A stretch of DNA of 8,414 nucleotides. Origin: Thermoplasmata archaeon (GTDB taxonomy: Archaea; Thermoplasmatota; Thermoplasmata; Thermoplasmatales; GCA-001856825). The stretch's first letter is position 1, and the number at the start of each line of letters is the position of its first letter. Under the pieces are notes generated by a model. The model was given only the letters and a program-made list of their open reading frames with translations, did no database searches and had not been told where the DNA came from. A program made the position numbers and the translations under genes. This document shows positions 1-6,272 of the stretch, one piece after another. Where the stretch lies: positions 1 to 8,414 of the forward strand of contig JAJYRY010000041.1 in NCBI GenBank assembly GCA_021793855.1, read 5' to 3'.

Positions 1-709
1 TTTCAACAGGGTTCGCGAGGGATAATTCGATCACCTCAACCCCACCACCTGAAAACTTCAGTACCTCCTCTGAAATTCTGGCGGGATCAAATGTGCGATT
101 GCGGGGGTTCTTGATTTCTACGTAGAACGGCCTTCCATTGCCGAGCATCAGGGCATCAACGTCTTCCCTGCCTGACGCATAGAAATTATAGTCGCTACCC
201 TTGAGTAGGTCACACGCTGTCAAGCCTATGTATTCTGAAATAGATTTCTCCCTCTCCTTCCCTTTCCCCGGCTTTATCCAAGGAGATTGAGGGATGCCTC
301 TCCTCTTCTTGAGATACCTTCCTTTCAGATATTCTGGTCTTATCCAAATTGAGTAATCCATGTTTTCCTGGTTTACGGTGAATACAATCTCTGGCCTGGA
401 AAAATCAGCCCTGTAAGGGAGTTCAGCTTCTATCTTTGAACCCAAGGCAACCTGGAAGTCATCCTTGTAACTCCTGAGTTTCACTCCTGACTTCTCTGCA
501 AGTTCAATTTCCTTAGTCAGGTTTTCCTTCGGCGCTCTCAACCCTATCAGAAATGTAGAGAAGTCATACTTTTTGGCTTCTCCTTCAAACATTACAAAAT
601 AATCTTCAACGTGGTCCAGAATATTCCCGCAAAGTTCACAGCTTCCTTCCCGTAATTCCGAATAGTCGTTATATGACAGCCTTTCTTTGCATCTTGGGCA
701 AAGGTACAT
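1..709 (-). CDS. pus10: tRNA pseudouridine synthase Pus10 (Psi54/55), 3' end beyond window
   Basis: Pus10 converts U54 and/or U55 in the T-loop of archaeal tRNAs to pseudouridine. The visible 236 residues start at ATG 709. An N-terminal zinc module (C4-P-R-C7 and C24-E-L-C27) is followed by a middle region where the family has its RNA-binding THUMP-type fold. The catalytic-domain signature A-S-G-R-E-D-V-D-A-L-M-L-G-N-G-R-P-F comes at residues 178-195. By analogy with other pseudouridine synthases, D183 (the D of G-R-E-D) is the catalytic aspartate. The frame is open to the window edge, so the remaining catalytic domain lies outside; archaeal members are usually about 400 residues. The ATG follows the rpoP stop with no spacer (TAGATG) and has no clear Shine-Dalgarno, so translation is probably coupled to rpoP. 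The family call rests on the signature plus the cysteine module and is confident. Confidence 0.93.
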   Translation of the reverse strand, partial: MYLCPRCKERLSYNDYSELREGSCELCGNILDHVEDYFVMFEGEAKKYDFSTFLIGLRAPKENLTKEIELAEKSGVKLRSYKDDFQVALGSKIEAELPYRADFSRPEIVFTVNQENMDYSIWIRPEYLKGRYLKKRRGIPQSPWIKPGKGKEREKSISEYIGLTACDLLKGSDYNFYASGREDVDALMLGNGRPFYVEIKNPRNRTFDPARISEEVLKFSGGGVEVIELSLANPVE

Positions 710-841
710 CTACTTGACTTCTACTGTCTTCACGACATTCCCGGGAATCCTCACAAAGACCTTGGATCCACACTCACACTCGAACTGTGTTGTATCTCCT
801 TCGTCCTTCAGTTCCCTTCCACACCTTATGCACTTAAACAT
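710..841 (-). CDS. rpoP: DNA-directed RNA polymerase subunit P (Rpb12-like zinc ribbon)
   Basis: This 43-residue protein matches archaeal RpoP, the counterpart of eukaryotic Rpb12. RpoP is a small zinc-ribbon subunit that helps assemble the Rpo3/Rpo10/Rpo11 platform of RNA polymerase. It begins M-F-K-C-I-R-C-G-R-E and ends with the basic/valine-rich tail typical of the family. The zinc ligands visible are C4, C7, C22 and C24. The second pair is C-E-C-G rather than the usual C-x-x-C-G, a one-residue shortening. The ATG at 841 was chosen because the protein then starts three residues before the first cysteine, as in homologues. The frame stays open upstream to 892, but that part is the eL43 tail read in another frame. 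The start overlaps the eL43 stop by 8 nt, and the TAG stop is followed directly by the pus10 ATG. Confidence 0.9.
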   Translation of the reverse strand: MFKCIRCGRELKDEGDTTQFECECGSKVFVRIPGNVVKTVEVK

Positions 842-1091
842 TTTCCAGGTCCACCTTCTTGAATTCAGTACTGAGTTCAGGAGAATATGCATCCCCTACA
901 AACTCGAAGCCACACTTTCTGCAACCCCAGATACCAGGATGTATCCTCTTGACTGATACGTGGTGACACTTGGGGCATATGTAGGTGGTTTTCCTGAGAT
1001 TTTCCATCTCGAGCCATCTCTTCTTGACAGTCGAACCATACCTGGCACCGAATCTGCCAGAACTTCCTACCTTTCTTGTCTTCTTGGTCAT
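834..1091 (-). CDS. rpl37ae: Large ribosomal subunit protein eL43 (L37Ae)
   Basis: This 85-residue protein is a component of the archaeal/eukaryotic 50S/60S subunit. The N-terminus (M-T-K-K-T-R-K-V-G-S-S-G-R-F-G-A-R-Y-G) is the conserved basic, glycine-rich rRNA-binding stretch of L37Ae. It is followed by a zinc ribbon, C39-P-K-C42 and C57-R-K-C60, with the H-P-G-I-W-G-C-R-K-C-G sequence typical of the family. The length is close to normal. The frame is open upstream to 1286, but ATG 1091 is set by homology and lies 4 nt after the rrp42 stop. Only a weak G-rich ribosome binding site is seen. The gene sits between rrp42 and rpoP, as L37AE commonly does at the end of the archaeal exosome cluster. 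The acidic C-terminal tail overlaps the rpoP start. Confidence 0.95.
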   Translation of the reverse strand: MTKKTRKVGSSGRFGARYGSTVKKRWLEMENLRKTTYICPKCHHVSVKRIHPGIWGCRKCGFEFVGDAYSPELSTEFKKVDLENV

Positions 1092-1095
1092 GGAC

Positions 1096-1881
1096 TCATT
1101 TCCCCAGTACTCTCTTCCTAATATCCTTTCCCACTTTAATCGACGTATCGACTGCGGAAAACAGTTCCTCCTTGGTGATGCTGCCGCCCAGTCCTTTTTG
1201 CATTGCGACAACGTCCCCGTTCTCATTCGTTGCGACTGACAATCTTGCCGACGCAACCTCCTCCTCTTCAAGGTTAGGATCCGCAAGGAGGGTATTCCCT
1301 ATCTTTGCGAACGTCACATTGATTGGAATGTGGTTTATTGGCAGTGGGAAATCCTCGGCACCGATCTTGGATGCAGGTACCTTTGCCTCAAGCAGAGCAG
1401 CAACTGCTCCGAGCGAGCAGGCGTCTATCAGGTTTCCGTCATAATCCAGGATGTGCATGTCGATGAATACGACCCAGACCTTCTCCCCTTCCTTTATCAC
1501 CAGCTTGTCAAGGTCTATCATCTTTGATTCCCTAATACCCCTGTCAACTACTCTCGCAAGTTCAATTGCATCTTCGCTTGGTGGTCCGGATTCAAAAGTA
1601 GGCGAAGCCATTGGTAGTAGTTCTGCATTGGTCGTCAGGATGCCGCTGTTAGGGGTGTCCGGAAATGGTTCCCCCTGCTCAATCTTGATGCCAACGAGTA
1701 CCCTCGTGTCGCCAAGTCTAACTTCAGCTGATCCCTCTGCCCTCGGAACGAAGTTTGTGTTAACTACTGCAGTCCTAATCTCGTCAAACTTCCTACCGTC
1801 TATCCTGCTCCCCTCAGCACATATTTTCTCCAGGTATTCCCTCTTTAATCCATAAACTATCTCGTCTGCGCTTTTACTCAC
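1096..1881 (-). CDS. rrp42: Exosome complex subunit Rrp42 (RNase PH-like, non-catalytic)
   Basis: Rrp42 alternates with Rrp41 in the hexameric ring of the archaeal exosome, shaping the active site and RNA path without being catalytic itself. The 261-residue product has the RNase PH fold: R-I-D-G-R-K-F near residue 26, an E-G-S-A-E-V-R-L-G strand motif, and a C-terminal half with a [12 protein letters not shown] helix. Where Rrp41 keeps its catalytic aspartates, this protein has an acidic run before A-S-A-R-L and no obvious phosphorolytic site. The start chosen is GTG 1881. AGGTGA at 1892-1887 lies 5 nt before it, and the length matches homologues. A longer open frame to 1983 only reads through the rrp41 tail. 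The start overlaps the rrp41 stop by 8 nt, suggesting coupled, near-stoichiometric translation. Confidence 0.95.
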   Translation of the reverse strand: MSKSADEIVYGLKREYLEKICAEGSRIDGRKFDEIRTAVVNTNFVPRAEGSAEVRLGDTRVLVGIKIEQGEPFPDTPNSGILTTNAELLPMASPTFESGPPSEDAIELARVVDRGIRESKMIDLDKLVIKEGEKVWVVFIDMHILDYDGNLIDACSLGAVAALLEAKVPASKIGAEDFPLPINHIPINVTFAKIGNTLLADPNLEEEEVASARLSVATNENGDVVAMQKGLGGSITKEELFSAVDTSIKVGKDIRKRVLGK

Positions 1882-2626
1882 TTCGCTCACCTTCCTTCTC
1901 ACTTTCACTTGCCTTGTATTTGGCAAGAAGCGCCTCCTTCTGGAGGTCGGAAATGTACATCGCTGCCTTCTTTGAGAGCTCAACTGCTTCTTCCAGCTCG
2001 TCTCTTGTCATATTCCCATCCATCTGTAGCAGGACTATCTCCTGAGTCCTTGGAATAATGGCCATTGGCAGGTCTGCCTGTCCGAAGTTGTCCTCTTCCT
2101 TGTTCAGGTCTAGGACCACTTTCCCATCGATCTTGCCAGATGCACATCCAACGACCAGGTCCTTCATTGGTATGCCCGCATCCACGAGTGCAACAGATGC
2201 GGCTGTAAGTCCCGCAATTCTTGTGCCTGCATCAGCCTGAAGGACCTCTATGTAGACATCTATGCTAGTCCTTGGGAACTGTTCCGTAAATACGGCACAC
2301 TCCAGCGCTTCCCCTATGACCTTGCTTATTTCGACTGCCCTTCTATCAGGCCCAGGTCTCTTTCTCTCGTCAACTGAAAAAGCAGCCATATTGTATCTTG
2401 CATTTATTATCGCCCTGGAAGGATTCTGTGTGTGCTTCGGGAATGCTTCCCTCGGCCCGTAAACAGCAACTAGAACCTTGTTTCCTCCCCATTCGATGTA
2501 TGCTGATCCATCCGCCCTGTTAAGCACTCCTACTTCTATCCTGATAGGCCTTAACTCGTTGAACTTCCTTCCGTCTATTCTCAAACCATCTTCATTTATC
2601 AGTTTTATATCGCTTTGCGTTCCCAA
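1874..2626 (-). CDS. rrp41: Exosome complex exonuclease subunit Rrp41 (catalytic, RNase PH-like)
   Basis: Rrp41 is the catalytic subunit of the archaeal exosome, performing phosphate-dependent 3'-5' RNA degradation (and the reverse tailing reaction) in a ring with Rrp42. With the TTG start at 2626 the product has 250 residues. It shows L-R-I-D-G-R-K-F, the phosphate/RNA-binding R-R pair in G-P-D-R-R-A-V-E (R95, R96), [12 protein letters not shown], and the active-site region around D179 and D185 ([13 protein letters not shown]). All key residues appear intact. The C-terminus is a charged Glu/Lys/Ser tail. A GTG at 2635 is in frame, but it is part of AGGTGA at 2637-2632, whose 5-nt spacer leads to TTG 2626, so I prefer TTG. 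With that start the gene begins 1 nt after the rrp4 stop. Confidence 0.95.
   Translation of the reverse strand: MGTQSDIKLINEDGLRIDGRKFNELRPIRIEVGVLNRADGSAYIEWGGNKVLVAVYGPREAFPKHTQNPSRAIINARYNMAAFSVDERKRPGPDRRAVEISKVIGEALECAVFTEQFPRTSIDVYIEVLQADAGTRIAGLTAASVALVDAGIPMKDLVVGCASGKIDGKVVLDLNKEEDNFGQADLPMAIIPRTQEIVLLQMDGNMTRDELEEAVELSKKAAMYISDLQKEALLAKYKASESEKEGERSE
1887..1892 (-). promoter_or_regulatory. Ribosome binding site that fixes the GTG start of rrp42
   Basis: AGGTGA complements the conserved 3' end of archaeal 16S rRNA and is followed by a 5-nt spacer and GTG at 1881. Another in-frame GTG at 1890 lies inside this Shine-Dalgarno and is therefore unlikely to be the start. The site lies within the last codons of rrp41. 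Confidence 0.7.
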
Positions 2627-2627
2627 T

Positions 2628-3296
2628 TCAATCACCTTTGTTCTCTTCCAATATCTTTTTCACTCTGTCCGTCAATCCAGACGTGTGCGCCTCTTTCTCT
2701 ATATACTTCAAAATTTTCTTCACTGCCATTACCTTGTCAGCAGATCCGTCAAGCCATACTACCCCATTCTGTCCAAGCTGGATCTTTACTCCCGTCATTT
2801 CCTTGATCGTGTTGACCATTGACCCCGCCTTTCCTATGATACGGGAGACCTTGGTCGGCTGAACCATTACTATGTGGCCTCCCTCAAGTTTTCTCAGGCC
2901 TGCATCCTTCAGCGAGAGCCAGATCTGCCTGGACTCCGTTATCTCATTGACCTTGAGGAACACAGTATCGCCTATTCCAAGTATCTTGTTCAGATCCTGG
3001 TCCAGATTTTTCCACGGCGTATCGTTAATGTGCAGGAAACCCGGATACGGACCTCTGATGTCCATGATCCAGAACGACGGGGCTATGTCTATTACCTTTC
3101 CAATTATCCTGTCGTTCCTTACAGGATAGTATTTCCCAGACAGCGGAATTATGTTGGCGTAGTTGTTGTAGGTCTGCAGTACGCCCATCTGATACGAGTA
3201 ATACTTCCCGTTCTCGTGATAAATTCCGTTTCCCTGTTTCATTCCTTCTAGATTTATCTCCTCTCCTGGCAAAACAATCTTCCTTTCCATATCCAA
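2628..3296 (-). CDS. rrp4: Exosome complex RNA-binding subunit Rrp4 (S1 + KH cap)
   Basis: Rrp4 forms part of the trimeric cap on the Rrp41/Rrp42 ring and guides RNA into the central channel. The 222-residue product has the standard layout. An N-terminal beta domain (about residues 1-58) has V-L-P-G-E-E-I. An S1 domain spans about 60-132 ([18 protein letters not shown]). A KH domain spans about 143-205, with the RNA-binding G-x-x-G loop as G155-K-A-G158. Two starts are possible: TTG 3296 and ATG 3290. AGAGGTGA at 3310-3303 lies 6 nt before the TTG but 12 nt before the ATG, so TTG is chosen; the difference is two residues. The gap to sdo1 is 12 nt. Csl4, the alternative cap protein, and DnaG are not in this window. 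Confidence 0.95.
   Translation of the reverse strand: MDMERKIVLPGEEINLEGMKQGNGIYHENGKYYSYQMGVLQTYNNYANIIPLSGKYYPVRNDRIIGKVIDIAPSFWIMDIRGPYPGFLHINDTPWKNLDQDLNKILGIGDTVFLKVNEITESRQIWLSLKDAGLRKLEGGHIVMVQPTKVSRIIGKAGSMVNTIKEMTGVKIQLGQNGVVWLDGSADKVMAVKKILKYIEKEAHTSGLTDRVKKILEENKGD
2632..2637 (-). promoter_or_regulatory. Ribosome binding site that favours a TTG start for rrp41
   Basis: AGGTGA is followed by TTGAA (5 nt) and then TTG at 2626, the same arrangement as at rrp42. The GTG at 2635, which gives a three-residue-longer frame, is embedded in the Shine-Dalgarno itself. It has no comparable site upstream of it. Confidence 0.6.
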
Positions 3297-3302
3297 ATAT
3301 AT

Positions 3303-3310
3303 TCACCTCT
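3303..3310 (-). promoter_or_regulatory. Ribosome binding site that favours a TTG start for rrp4
   Basis: AGAGGTGA ends 6 nt before TTG 3296 and 12 nt before ATG 3290. It lies at the sdo1/rrp4 junction and overlaps the sdo1 stop. The other clear sites in the window have 4-5 nt spacing, which supports the TTG. Confidence 0.6.
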
Positions 3311-4004
3311 ATTTTATCAACCTTATATTCACATTGCCTTTTGTTCTCTTGTTCAGGAAGTCGTAAAGCTGATCCTGAACCCCACCGGGAATTTCTATTA
3401 TTGCACTGTAATTCCCGTTGTTCTTCCAATCTTCCTTTAGTATCTGTCCTAGGTGGGCCATTTCCGCATATATCTTCCCATACTCTGTTCCCGGTACCTC
3501 GATCTCCATCTTAACGTGCTCGAACCTGATCGGAAGAATGACCCTAATAGCCTTCAGAACATCATTTACCTGTTCCTCTGCGCTCTTGAATGGATCCACC
3601 CTGACCTTTGCTTCCTCCATTGCTTTCTCTATCCTCTGCGGTGGATGTGGCGTTCCCGACTGGGGATTCATAGACTCCCTCGATATTATCTCTATGATCT
3701 GCCTTCTCTTCTCTTCGAGCATCTTGCGTCTTTGTTCTGTTGTAAGTTGTACCTGACCCCTCTTCACTATCTCGACTACGACAGTCTGAAAGTCGTCAGT
3801 GCCAAATACCTCTTTTATTACTTCTTCTGATGCTCTGTCCCCTTTGCTGCTGTCCTTGAATATCATGTCAGTGGCCACGTAGTCAGATACGTTGACGTTT
3901 TTCCCCGATTTGATCAAATCTACAAGTTTCTGGTCTATGAGCACCTCGAACCTGTGGCCCTTTGATTCGTATCTGGCAATAAGCGCGTCCTCTACTTTGA
4001 CCAT
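3309..4004 (-). CDS. sdo1: Ribosome maturation protein SDO1/SBDS
   Basis: This 231-residue protein belongs to the Shwachman-Bodian-Diamond syndrome protein family. In eukaryotes it acts with the EF-2-like GTPase EFL1 to release eIF6 (Tif6) from the large ribosomal subunit; in archaea a related late 50S step is inferred. Domain I (residues 1-85, A-R-Y-E-S-K-G-H-R-F-E-V-L-I-D) is followed by the most conserved stretch, Q-L-T-T-E-Q-R-R-K-M-L-E, and N-P-Q-S-G-T-P-H-P-P-Q-R-I-E-K-A-M-E-E. Domain III ends in G-N-V-N-I-R-L-I-K. The start is ATG 4004 because archaeal homologues begin M-V-x-L/V. A GTG at 4016, overlapping the psmA stop by 4 nt (GTGA), is a real alternative adding four residues. Its position next to rrp4 and psmA is typical of archaea. 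Confidence 0.96.
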   Translation of the reverse strand: MVKVEDALIARYESKGHRFEVLIDQKLVDLIKSGKNVNVSDYVATDMIFKDSSKGDRASEEVIKEVFGTDDFQTVVVEIVKRGQVQLTTEQRRKMLEEKRRQIIEIISRESMNPQSGTPHPPQRIEKAMEEAKVRVDPFKSAEEQVNDVLKAIRVILPIRFEHVKMEIEVPGTEYGKIYAEMAHLGQILKEDWKNNGNYSAIIEIPGGVQDQLYDFLNKRTKGNVNIRLIK

Positions 4005-4012
4005 TAACCTAC

Positions 4013-4723
4013 TCACTTGTTGCCTATGAGCTTGTTGGTCTCCTCCGGAGATAGAATTTTGAACCTTTGTCCCTTCGTTATGACCCCAACGCTCACCGTA
4101 CCGAGCCCCTGACCCTGTTCTAGTCCTGCCTTGAGCGCCTTTATACCGAGCTCTGCAGCATCTTTAAGTTGCATGTTGCTCCTGTATTCCTTTTCCAGGA
4201 TGTCGACTGCAGCGTCCCTTCCATACCCTATAGCATCGGCCTTATAGCCAGTTGAGAGACCCGAAGGATCAGTTTCAAACAAGGTTATTCCCGTTTCGTC
4301 GATTCCAGTGATCAGAAGAGATGCTCCGAATGGTCTTACTCCGCCGTACTGTGTGTATTGCTGTAGGAGGTCGCACACCTTCTTAACCAATGACTCCACT
4401 ATTATATCCTGTCCGTAAGTAACCTTCTCAGACTGGGCCTGGAGTCTCGCATGGTCTATCAATATCCTAGCGTCCCCTATGAGACCAGATGAGGCAGCAC
4501 CGATGTGACCGTCGATTGTGAATATTTTCTCAATACTTCTCTCGTCTATAAGCCCGCTCTTCACCCTCTTGTCTGCCATGAGGATTGCTCCGTCCTCAAA
4601 CACGATACCAATGGCAGTCGTACCTCTCTTGACGGCTTCCCTTGCATACTCTACCTGGAACAATCTTCCGTCCGGTGAGAACACTGTGATAGCTCTATCA
4701 TATGCCATTTGTGCTGATTGCAT
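4013..4723 (-). CDS. psmA: Proteasome subunit alpha
   Basis: PsmA forms the outer heptameric rings of the archaeal 20S proteasome, gates the channel and docks the regulatory ATPase. The 236-residue product begins M-Q-S-A-Q-M-A-Y-D-R-A-I-T-V-F-S-P-D-G, almost the T. acidophilum sequence. It shows the alpha-subunit signature R-L-F-Q-V-E-Y-A-R-E-A, the S-I-E-K-I lysine (K66) that receives the HbYX tail of the ATPase, and Q-Y-T-Q-Y-G-G-V-R-P-F-G. The family usually has about 230-260 residues. Two ATGs are adjacent (4726 and 4723). AGGTGA lies 1 nt from the first and 4 nt from the second, and the second fits homologues better. The frame is open to a TTG at 4753, which is unlikely. This is the first gene of the superoperon; the catalytic beta subunit is not in the window. 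Confidence 0.97.
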   Translation of the reverse strand: MQSAQMAYDRAITVFSPDGRLFQVEYAREAVKRGTTAIGIVFEDGAILMADKRVKSGLIDERSIEKIFTIDGHIGAASSGLIGDARILIDHARLQAQSEKVTYGQDIIVESLVKKVCDLLQQYTQYGGVRPFGASLLITGIDETGITLFETDPSGLSTGYKADAIGYGRDAAVDILEKEYRSNMQLKDAAELGIKALKAGLEQGQGLGTVSVGVITKGQRFKILSPEETNKLIGNK

Positions 4724-4727
4724 CATT

Positions 4728-4733
4728 TCACCT
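4728..4733 (-). promoter_or_regulatory. Ribosome binding site of psmA
   Basis: AGGTGA lies 4 nt before ATG 4723 and only 1 nt before ATG 4726, supporting the second ATG as the start. It would sit almost at the 5' end of a short leader if the proposed TATA element at 4759-4770 is used. Confidence 0.65.
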
Positions 4734-4758
4734 ACTTTCTCCGTATATGTCAACGGAG

Positions 4759-4770
4759 TAATAAACCTTT
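4759..4770 (-). promoter_or_regulatory. Candidate TATA/BRE promoter of the proteasome-exosome operon
   Basis: Read on the minus strand, the 76-nt spacer between dphB and psmA contains AAAGGTTTATTA, a purine-rich BRE-like stretch followed by a TATA-like T-rich/A-rich core. A start site about 25 nt downstream would fall near 4737, leaving a leader of roughly 14 nt with the AGGTGA site near its 5' end. This is a positional inference. Read-through from dphB is also possible, as no strong terminator is seen before it. Confidence 0.45.
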
Positions 4771-4799
4771 ATGAGGATATTATTGCGAGAAAACGCTAC

Positions 4800-5525
4800 C
4801 TAGAGCCTGAATAAATCTAGCGATTCTTTCTCTTGAAAATGCAGTTCTGCGGGTATGACAATCGTTAATGGAACTTTCCCTTTTCTCCATTCCTTAATAT
4901 CTCTCATTCTGCCATACGCTATAGCCTCATCTTCCGTGCCAAGAGAGCTTACCACCCCTATCTCCCTGCTGTCTTCAAATACCCCTCCCTTCACTTCAGA
5001 CTCCAACCATTGTAGTTCTTCTATAGCCTCCCTCAATTCCATGGGAGGCTGGGTATCTAGAAGCAGGATCGTGTGCAGTTTTCTTTTATAATTTTCGCTT
5101 ATCCTTTCATACGGTGATAATGGCCTAAAATTCCCTTCAAACCTGGGAAGAGATACCGGCGCTCCTATCTTGTAGAGGTGAAGCCCCAGCCTAGTTGCTG
5201 CAGTCGGAAAAATTGAAGAGTTGTGGAATATTCTGACAGGAACTCCCTTCCTTGATGCCTCCTGATATATCACAAAGTGAGTGGTTGCGGAAAATGAGTC
5301 TCCTGGTATTACGATGGAAACGTTCCCCTCCTCCTTGAATAACCATTCGAAGTCTTCGAGCATTTTCCTGCTGGCAAATGTCAATTCCCTTTGCCCAAAT
5401 ATCTTTAGATAATTTGGGGAGGTATATGTGTCCACTATTATCAGCCTTGAATTTTCAAGGAAATCGATCTCCTCCATCGTAAAGCTCTTGGGAGGGTTGA
5501 AACCTGCAGATATGAACCCTATCAT
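4800..5525 (-). CDS. dphB: Diphthine synthase (diphthamide biosynthesis methyltransferase)
   Basis: DphB (Dph5) uses S-adenosylmethionine to methylate the modified histidine of translation elongation factor aEF-2 on the route to diphthamide. The 241-residue protein has the tetrapyrrole-methylase fold. Recognisable family segments are D-T-Y-T-S-P (residues 32-37), P-G-D-S-F-S-A-T-T-H (74-83, normally P-G-D-P-L-V-A-T-T-H), the N-S-S-I-x-x-A-x-x-R-L-G-L-H-L-Y-K-I-G block (102-121), E-G-N-F-R-P (130-135), H-T-I-L-L-L-D (151-157), G-G-V-F-E-D (180-185) and V-I-P-A-E-L-H-F (223-230). The N-terminal glycine-rich strand (F-I-S-A-G-F-N-P-P-K) diverges from the usual G-L-G-L-x-D, and the protein is slightly short for the family. 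ATG 5525 overlaps the upstream stop as ATGA. Confidence 0.88.
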   Translation of the reverse strand: MIGFISAGFNPPKSFTMEEIDFLENSRLIIVDTYTSPNYLKIFGQRELTFASRKMLEDFEWLFKEEGNVSIVIPGDSFSATTHFVIYQEASRKGVPVRIFHNSSIFPTAATRLGLHLYKIGAPVSLPRFEGNFRPLSPYERISENYKRKLHTILLLDTQPPMELREAIEELQWLESEVKGGVFEDSREIGVVSSLGTEDEAIAYGRMRDIKEWRKGKVPLTIVIPAELHFQEKESLDLFRL

Positions 5526-6232
5526 AACAGTCCCCCAACAGTCCCCAGATCAATCGTTCCATATGCATCCCAGAGGCCGTATACCCTCCCCTCGTTCAAT
5601 TCCACCTTCTTCAACACGGGAGAGGAAATGTCATTTTTCAATATGTCAGAGCCCCCTGCATAAATCGACATTGCCGGAAGCACTATCAATCTCTCCTTCT
5701 TGAAATATAGAAAACAGTGCAGCTTCAGCACTGAATCCACTGAATCCCTTAGGCCGACGGCAGGATGCTCATTCCCTATGATAGCAAATTCGTCCCACCC
5801 GAAAGTCTTGTGCCCGTGATGGAACGTATAACGCCCCTCCTTGTAGATGTCGTATGTTCTAAGATTCAATTTTGAAGCAATGTTAGCCACATAGTTGTCA
5901 TGGTTGCCCTTTACCACGATGGGTTCAGACTTCTTCCCAATTCTTTCGAGGAGTTCATACACGTCATCCCATTCCTGTGGGGTATTCCTTGAAAATTCAT
6001 GTTTCAAGTCTCCATCTATGATGAATTTATCGGGCTTGTACCTTTTTATTATCAGGTCGACCGTGTCGTATATCATCTGGGACTGCACCCTGGGAATGAA
6101 AATTCCGTTCATTGCCAGAACGTCCTCGTAGCCTAGATGAATATCTGAGACGACTACGGCAGAAATATCCTCAAGATATGCTGCCCCATATCTTGTGAAG
6201 AATATGCTGTTCTCGACCTCTATCTCTTCCAT
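5522..6232 (-). CDS. Archaeal SbcD/Mre11-related metallophosphoesterase
   Basis: This 236-residue enzyme belongs to the calcineurin-like metallophosphoesterase superfamily, in the archaeal SbcD-related group of undetermined substrate. All metal-binding motifs are present in order: S-D-I-H-L-G-Y-E with D30/H32, D-G-D-L-K-H-E-F with D74 and H78, G-N-H-D at 109-112, and H-H-G-H-K with H139/H141. It lacks the capping and coiled-coil-binding regions of true Mre11/SbcD, so it is not the DNA-repair nuclease itself. No signal peptide or membrane segment is seen, so it is probably cytosolic. ATG 6232 has no Shine-Dalgarno and lies 40 nt from the divergent thiL start, which suggests a leaderless or very short-leader transcript. 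Its stop overlaps the dphB start by 4 nt, so the two are probably coupled. The true substrate cannot be inferred. Confidence 0.88.
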   Translation of the reverse strand: MEEIEVENSIFFTRYGAAYLEDISAVVVSDIHLGYEDVLAMNGIFIPRVQSQMIYDTVDLIIKRYKPDKFIIDGDLKHEFSRNTPQEWDDVYELLERIGKKSEPIVVKGNHDNYVANIASKLNLRTYDIYKEGRYTFHHGHKTFGWDEFAIIGNEHPAVGLRDSVDSVLKLHCFLYFKKERLIVLPAMSIYAGGSDILKNDISSPVLKKVELNEGRVYGLWDAYGTIDLGTVGGLL

Positions 6233-6272
6233 CTGTTGATAATTTATTTAACTACATCTAATTATCTTTGTG
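6233..6272. promoter_or_regulatory. Divergent promoter region between the phosphoesterase gene and thiL
   Basis: The 40-nt A/T-rich spacer must hold both promoters. On the plus strand, AATTTATTTAAC (6241-6252) is TATA-like and centred about 26 nt before ATG 6273, the distance expected for a leaderless archaeal mRNA. On the minus strand the best candidate is GATAATTA (6266-6259), about 30 nt before ATG 6232. Neither gene has a Shine-Dalgarno, consistent with leaderless starts. These are inferences from position and composition. Confidence 0.5.

Noticed and set aside
1092..1286. N-terminal extension of eL43 to 1286, apparently giving a 150-residue protein.
   Set aside because: The extra part lies inside rrp42 in another frame. 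The family N-terminus begins at ATG 1091.
1882..1983. N-terminal extension of Rrp42 to TTG 1983.
   Set aside because: It would overlap rrp41 by about 110 nt, its Arg-rich sequence is unlike the family, and a good ribosome binding site supports GTG 1881.
2478..3251. Long plus-strand open frames opposite rrp41 and rrp4.
   Set aside because: They are antisense shadows of well-supported minus-strand genes. Their Ser/Phe/Pro/Leu-rich translations are typical of the reverse complement of purine-rich coding sequence.
4724..4753. Start of PsmA at TTG 4753.
   Set aside because: Homology, length and the AGGTGA position support ATG 4723. The TTG lies upstream of the ribosome binding site.
5522..6232. 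Identification of the phosphoesterase as Mre11/SbcD DNA-repair nuclease.
   Set aside because: The protein is only 236 residues, lacks the capping and Rad50-binding regions, and no rad50, herA or nurA gene lies beside it. It fits the separate SbcD-related archaeal family.
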